A stretch of DNA of 15,682 nt, taken from CAZLFQ01 sp964625465 (GTDB lineage: Bacteria > Pseudomonadota > Alphaproteobacteria > Rickettsiales > Midichloriaceae). A program made the translations under genes and the position numbers. The notes under the pieces are model-generated. The model was given only the letters and a program-made list of their open reading frames with translations. It searched no databases and was not told the origin of the DNA. This document shows, one piece after another, positions 14,317 to 15,682 of this stretch. Location of the stretch: positions 1 to 15,682 of the forward strand of contig CAZVFD010000035.1 in NCBI GenBank assembly GCA_964625465.1, read 5' to 3'. How positions within the stretch are numbered: position 1 is the stretch's first letter; each line of letters starts with the position of its first letter.

Positions 14317-15607
14317 ATTTTTTTACACAGCAACTGTTGCATTATCCATGCTTTCCCAGACAGATAACGCATTGGCATATTCTTTAGATGATGCACTTAT
14401 TTCTGCTCATGAAAGCAATTATTCAATCCTTGCGGACTACGAGAGACAGCAATCTACTAAACTGGAAACCCCCAAAGCTTATACAGGCTTTTTGCCGACT
14501 GTTTCTGGCGCTATTTCAAACACCAAGACCGAACTAGAATCTCCTCAAGCTAGAGCAAATCAAACGAAAGAGAAGGTAAATGTTAGAACGCTGACGGTTA
14601 ATCAACCAATATTTAAAGGCGGTGAAACCTTTGCAAATATCAAAATTGCAGAGAATTCAGTAGAGGCAGGCCAACACCAGTTTAAAGCTGTATCAAACGA
14701 TATTTCTTTAAAAACTGTTAGTGCTTATGAAGGTGTTTTAAATACTCGTGATATATACGATCTGAATACTCATAATGAAACGGTGCTTGCCGAAAACCTA
14801 AAACTTACGCAAACAAAATTTAAACATGGCGAAGTAACAAAAACTGATGTTCTACAAGCAGAATCTCGTCACAGCACAGCAATAGCCGAAAAAGAGAGAG
14901 CTTATGGCGAAGCCAAGGCCGCAGAAGCATTATTTGTAAGAATTATAGGCGCTCAATTACCAGAATCACTGGATCCAATATCCTTAGAAAATGTTGCGCT
15001 ACCAGAAACTTTTGAGGAGTTGCTTGAGATAGCTTTGAAAAACAATCCAAGTTTGCAATCTCGCAAATATAATGCCGAAGCTTCTAAGTATGGAATCACA
15101 AAAGCATATTCAGTAATAATGCCAAAAGTTTCTGCTTCTGCTCAGTATCGCAGATCAGACTTACCTAAAAACTCATCTAACACTACTGATAGCGATACCT
15201 ATACTATTAACCTGAATGTACCAATTTTCCAAAGTGGCGCAGAGTACGCAGATATTTTCAAATCTCAGCATCAAGCTAAAAAAGATGAATATGACTATAA
15301 AGAAGTTGAGCGCCAGATAAGAGAAAATGCTGTAAGAGTATGGAACAATTATAAAGTTAGCCAAGCAGTAATAAAATCCTCTGAGGAAGCTATTCAAGCA
15401 GCTCAAAAAGCTTTAGATGGTGTAAGAGAAGAAGCAAAAGCTGGTACTAGAACCACTCTTGATATACTAAATGCTCAGCAAGAAGTGTTTACAACAAAAG
15501 TTAGAAAGCGCTCTGCCACAAAAGACTTGGTTGAATCTGTTTATTCTATTCTTCAGCTTATGGGATCACTCAATGCAATTGACATTGTAGAAACACCTAA
15601 GAAGTGA
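14273..15607 (+). CDS. tolC: TolC-family outer membrane channel protein
   Basis: TolC-type proteins form the outer-membrane barrel and periplasmic tunnel used by type I secretion and by multidrug efflux pumps. The 444 residues hold a signal peptide (basic LSKLKKLVKQHK, hydrophobic FFYTATVALSML, cleavage after ALA at 35) and two copies of the outer-membrane-efflux repeat. The first begins SLDDALISAHESNYSIL (37-53) and the second FEELLEIALKNNPSLQSRK near 245-263. Each is followed by a long coiled-coil stretch and a strand segment (PIFKGGETFA and PIFQSGAEYADI). I chose ATG 14273, which overlaps the last 44 bases of murC. GTG 14246 and TTG 14291 are alternatives; the latter would give a compact MKKLVK signal. 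No membrane-fusion or ABC partner is in the window, so the cargo is unknown. Confidence 0.88.
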   Translation: MIYLSKLKKLVKQHKFFYTATVALSMLSQTDNALAYSLDDALISAHESNYSILADYERQQSTKLETPKAYTGFLPTVSGAISNTKTELESPQARANQTKEKVNVRTLTVNQPIFKGGETFANIKIAENSVEAGQHQFKAVSNDISLKTVSAYEGVLNTRDIYDLNTHNETVLAENLKLTQTKFKHGEVTKTDVLQAESRHSTAIAEKERAYGEAKAAEALFVRIIGAQLPESLDPISLENVALPETFEELLEIALKNNPSLQSRKYNAEASKYGITKAYSVIMPKVSASAQYRRSDLPKNSSNTTDSDTYTINLNVPIFQSGAEYADIFKSQHQAKKDEYDYKEVERQIRENAVRVWNNYKVSQAVIKSSEEAIQAAQKALDGVREEAKAGTRTTLDILNAQQEVFTTKVRKRSATKDLVESVYSILQLMGSLNAIDIVETPKK

Positions 15608-15625
15608 TTTTGCGAAGACTTTTTG

Positions 15626-15682
15626 TGTCATCCTAGTGCTTGATCTGCTTTTAAGTTGGATCATCGGGTCAAGCCCGATGAT
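15626..15682. repeat. Long palindromic intergenic repeat, cut by window end
   Basis: The arms ATCATCGGG (15660-15668) and CCCGATGAT (15674-15682) form a perfect 9-bp stem around TCAAG. An upstream part, starting TGTCATCC (15626-15633) and including GCTTGATC, is an imperfect reverse complement of the right side, giving a larger nested inverted repeat. This resembles the GTCATCC...GCTTGA...GGATGAC repeats dispersed in Rickettsiales and other alphaproteobacteria. It begins 18 bases after the tolC stop codon and may also help end the transcript. The sequence stops at the stem, so its outer right end is not seen. Confidence 0.6.

Overview
The window reads as a piece of a draft chromosome from an obligate intracellular alphaproteobacterium, most likely a member of Rickettsiales (Rickettsiaceae or Midichloriaceae-like). 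The reasons are low but uneven GC, small intergenic hairpin repeats of the type common in that order, a division/wall cluster broken into pieces, sdhB away from sdhCDA, and a Rickettsia-like SdhB. The placement comes from protein resemblance alone; no search was run. One run of 19 Ns sits inside murC.

Layout. Bases 89-9745 are all on the minus strand; 9833-15607 are all on the plus strand. The only switch is an 87-base divergent gap between trpS and murF. Read in the direction of transcription, the minus half holds trpS, a PI3/PI4-kinase-like protein of unknown target (probable host-directed effector), acnA, a SIR2-like DUF4917-type protein (possible defence NADase), then a 302-base gap with a decayed gene end and a hairpin repeat, and finally ddl-ftsQ-ftsA. 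The plus half holds murF, then a tight run sdhB-bamD-murC-tolC, and ends in a second, longer palindromic repeat cut by the window edge. Bases 1-88 lie beyond the 3' end of ftsA; I see nothing convincing in them.

How the genes work together. Six genes serve the envelope. MurC and MurF build the peptidoglycan stem peptide, Ddl supplies D-Ala-D-Ala, FtsQ and FtsA run division, and BamD assembles outer-membrane proteins. The TolC-family protein is an outer-membrane export channel. AcnA and SdhB are TCA-cycle enzymes, and their putative promoters share an identical 9-base -35 region. TrpS is housekeeping.

The two accessory genes are the ones to look at. Bases 7195-8613 encode a lipid-kinase-like catalytic core in a protein with a basic C-terminal tail. 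Bases 3385-4368 encode a low-GC SIR2-like protein whose start codon and ribosome binding site lie inside a perfect inverted repeat. No CRISPR array, tRNA, rRNA, transposase or integrase was seen, and I found no multi-gene novel system.
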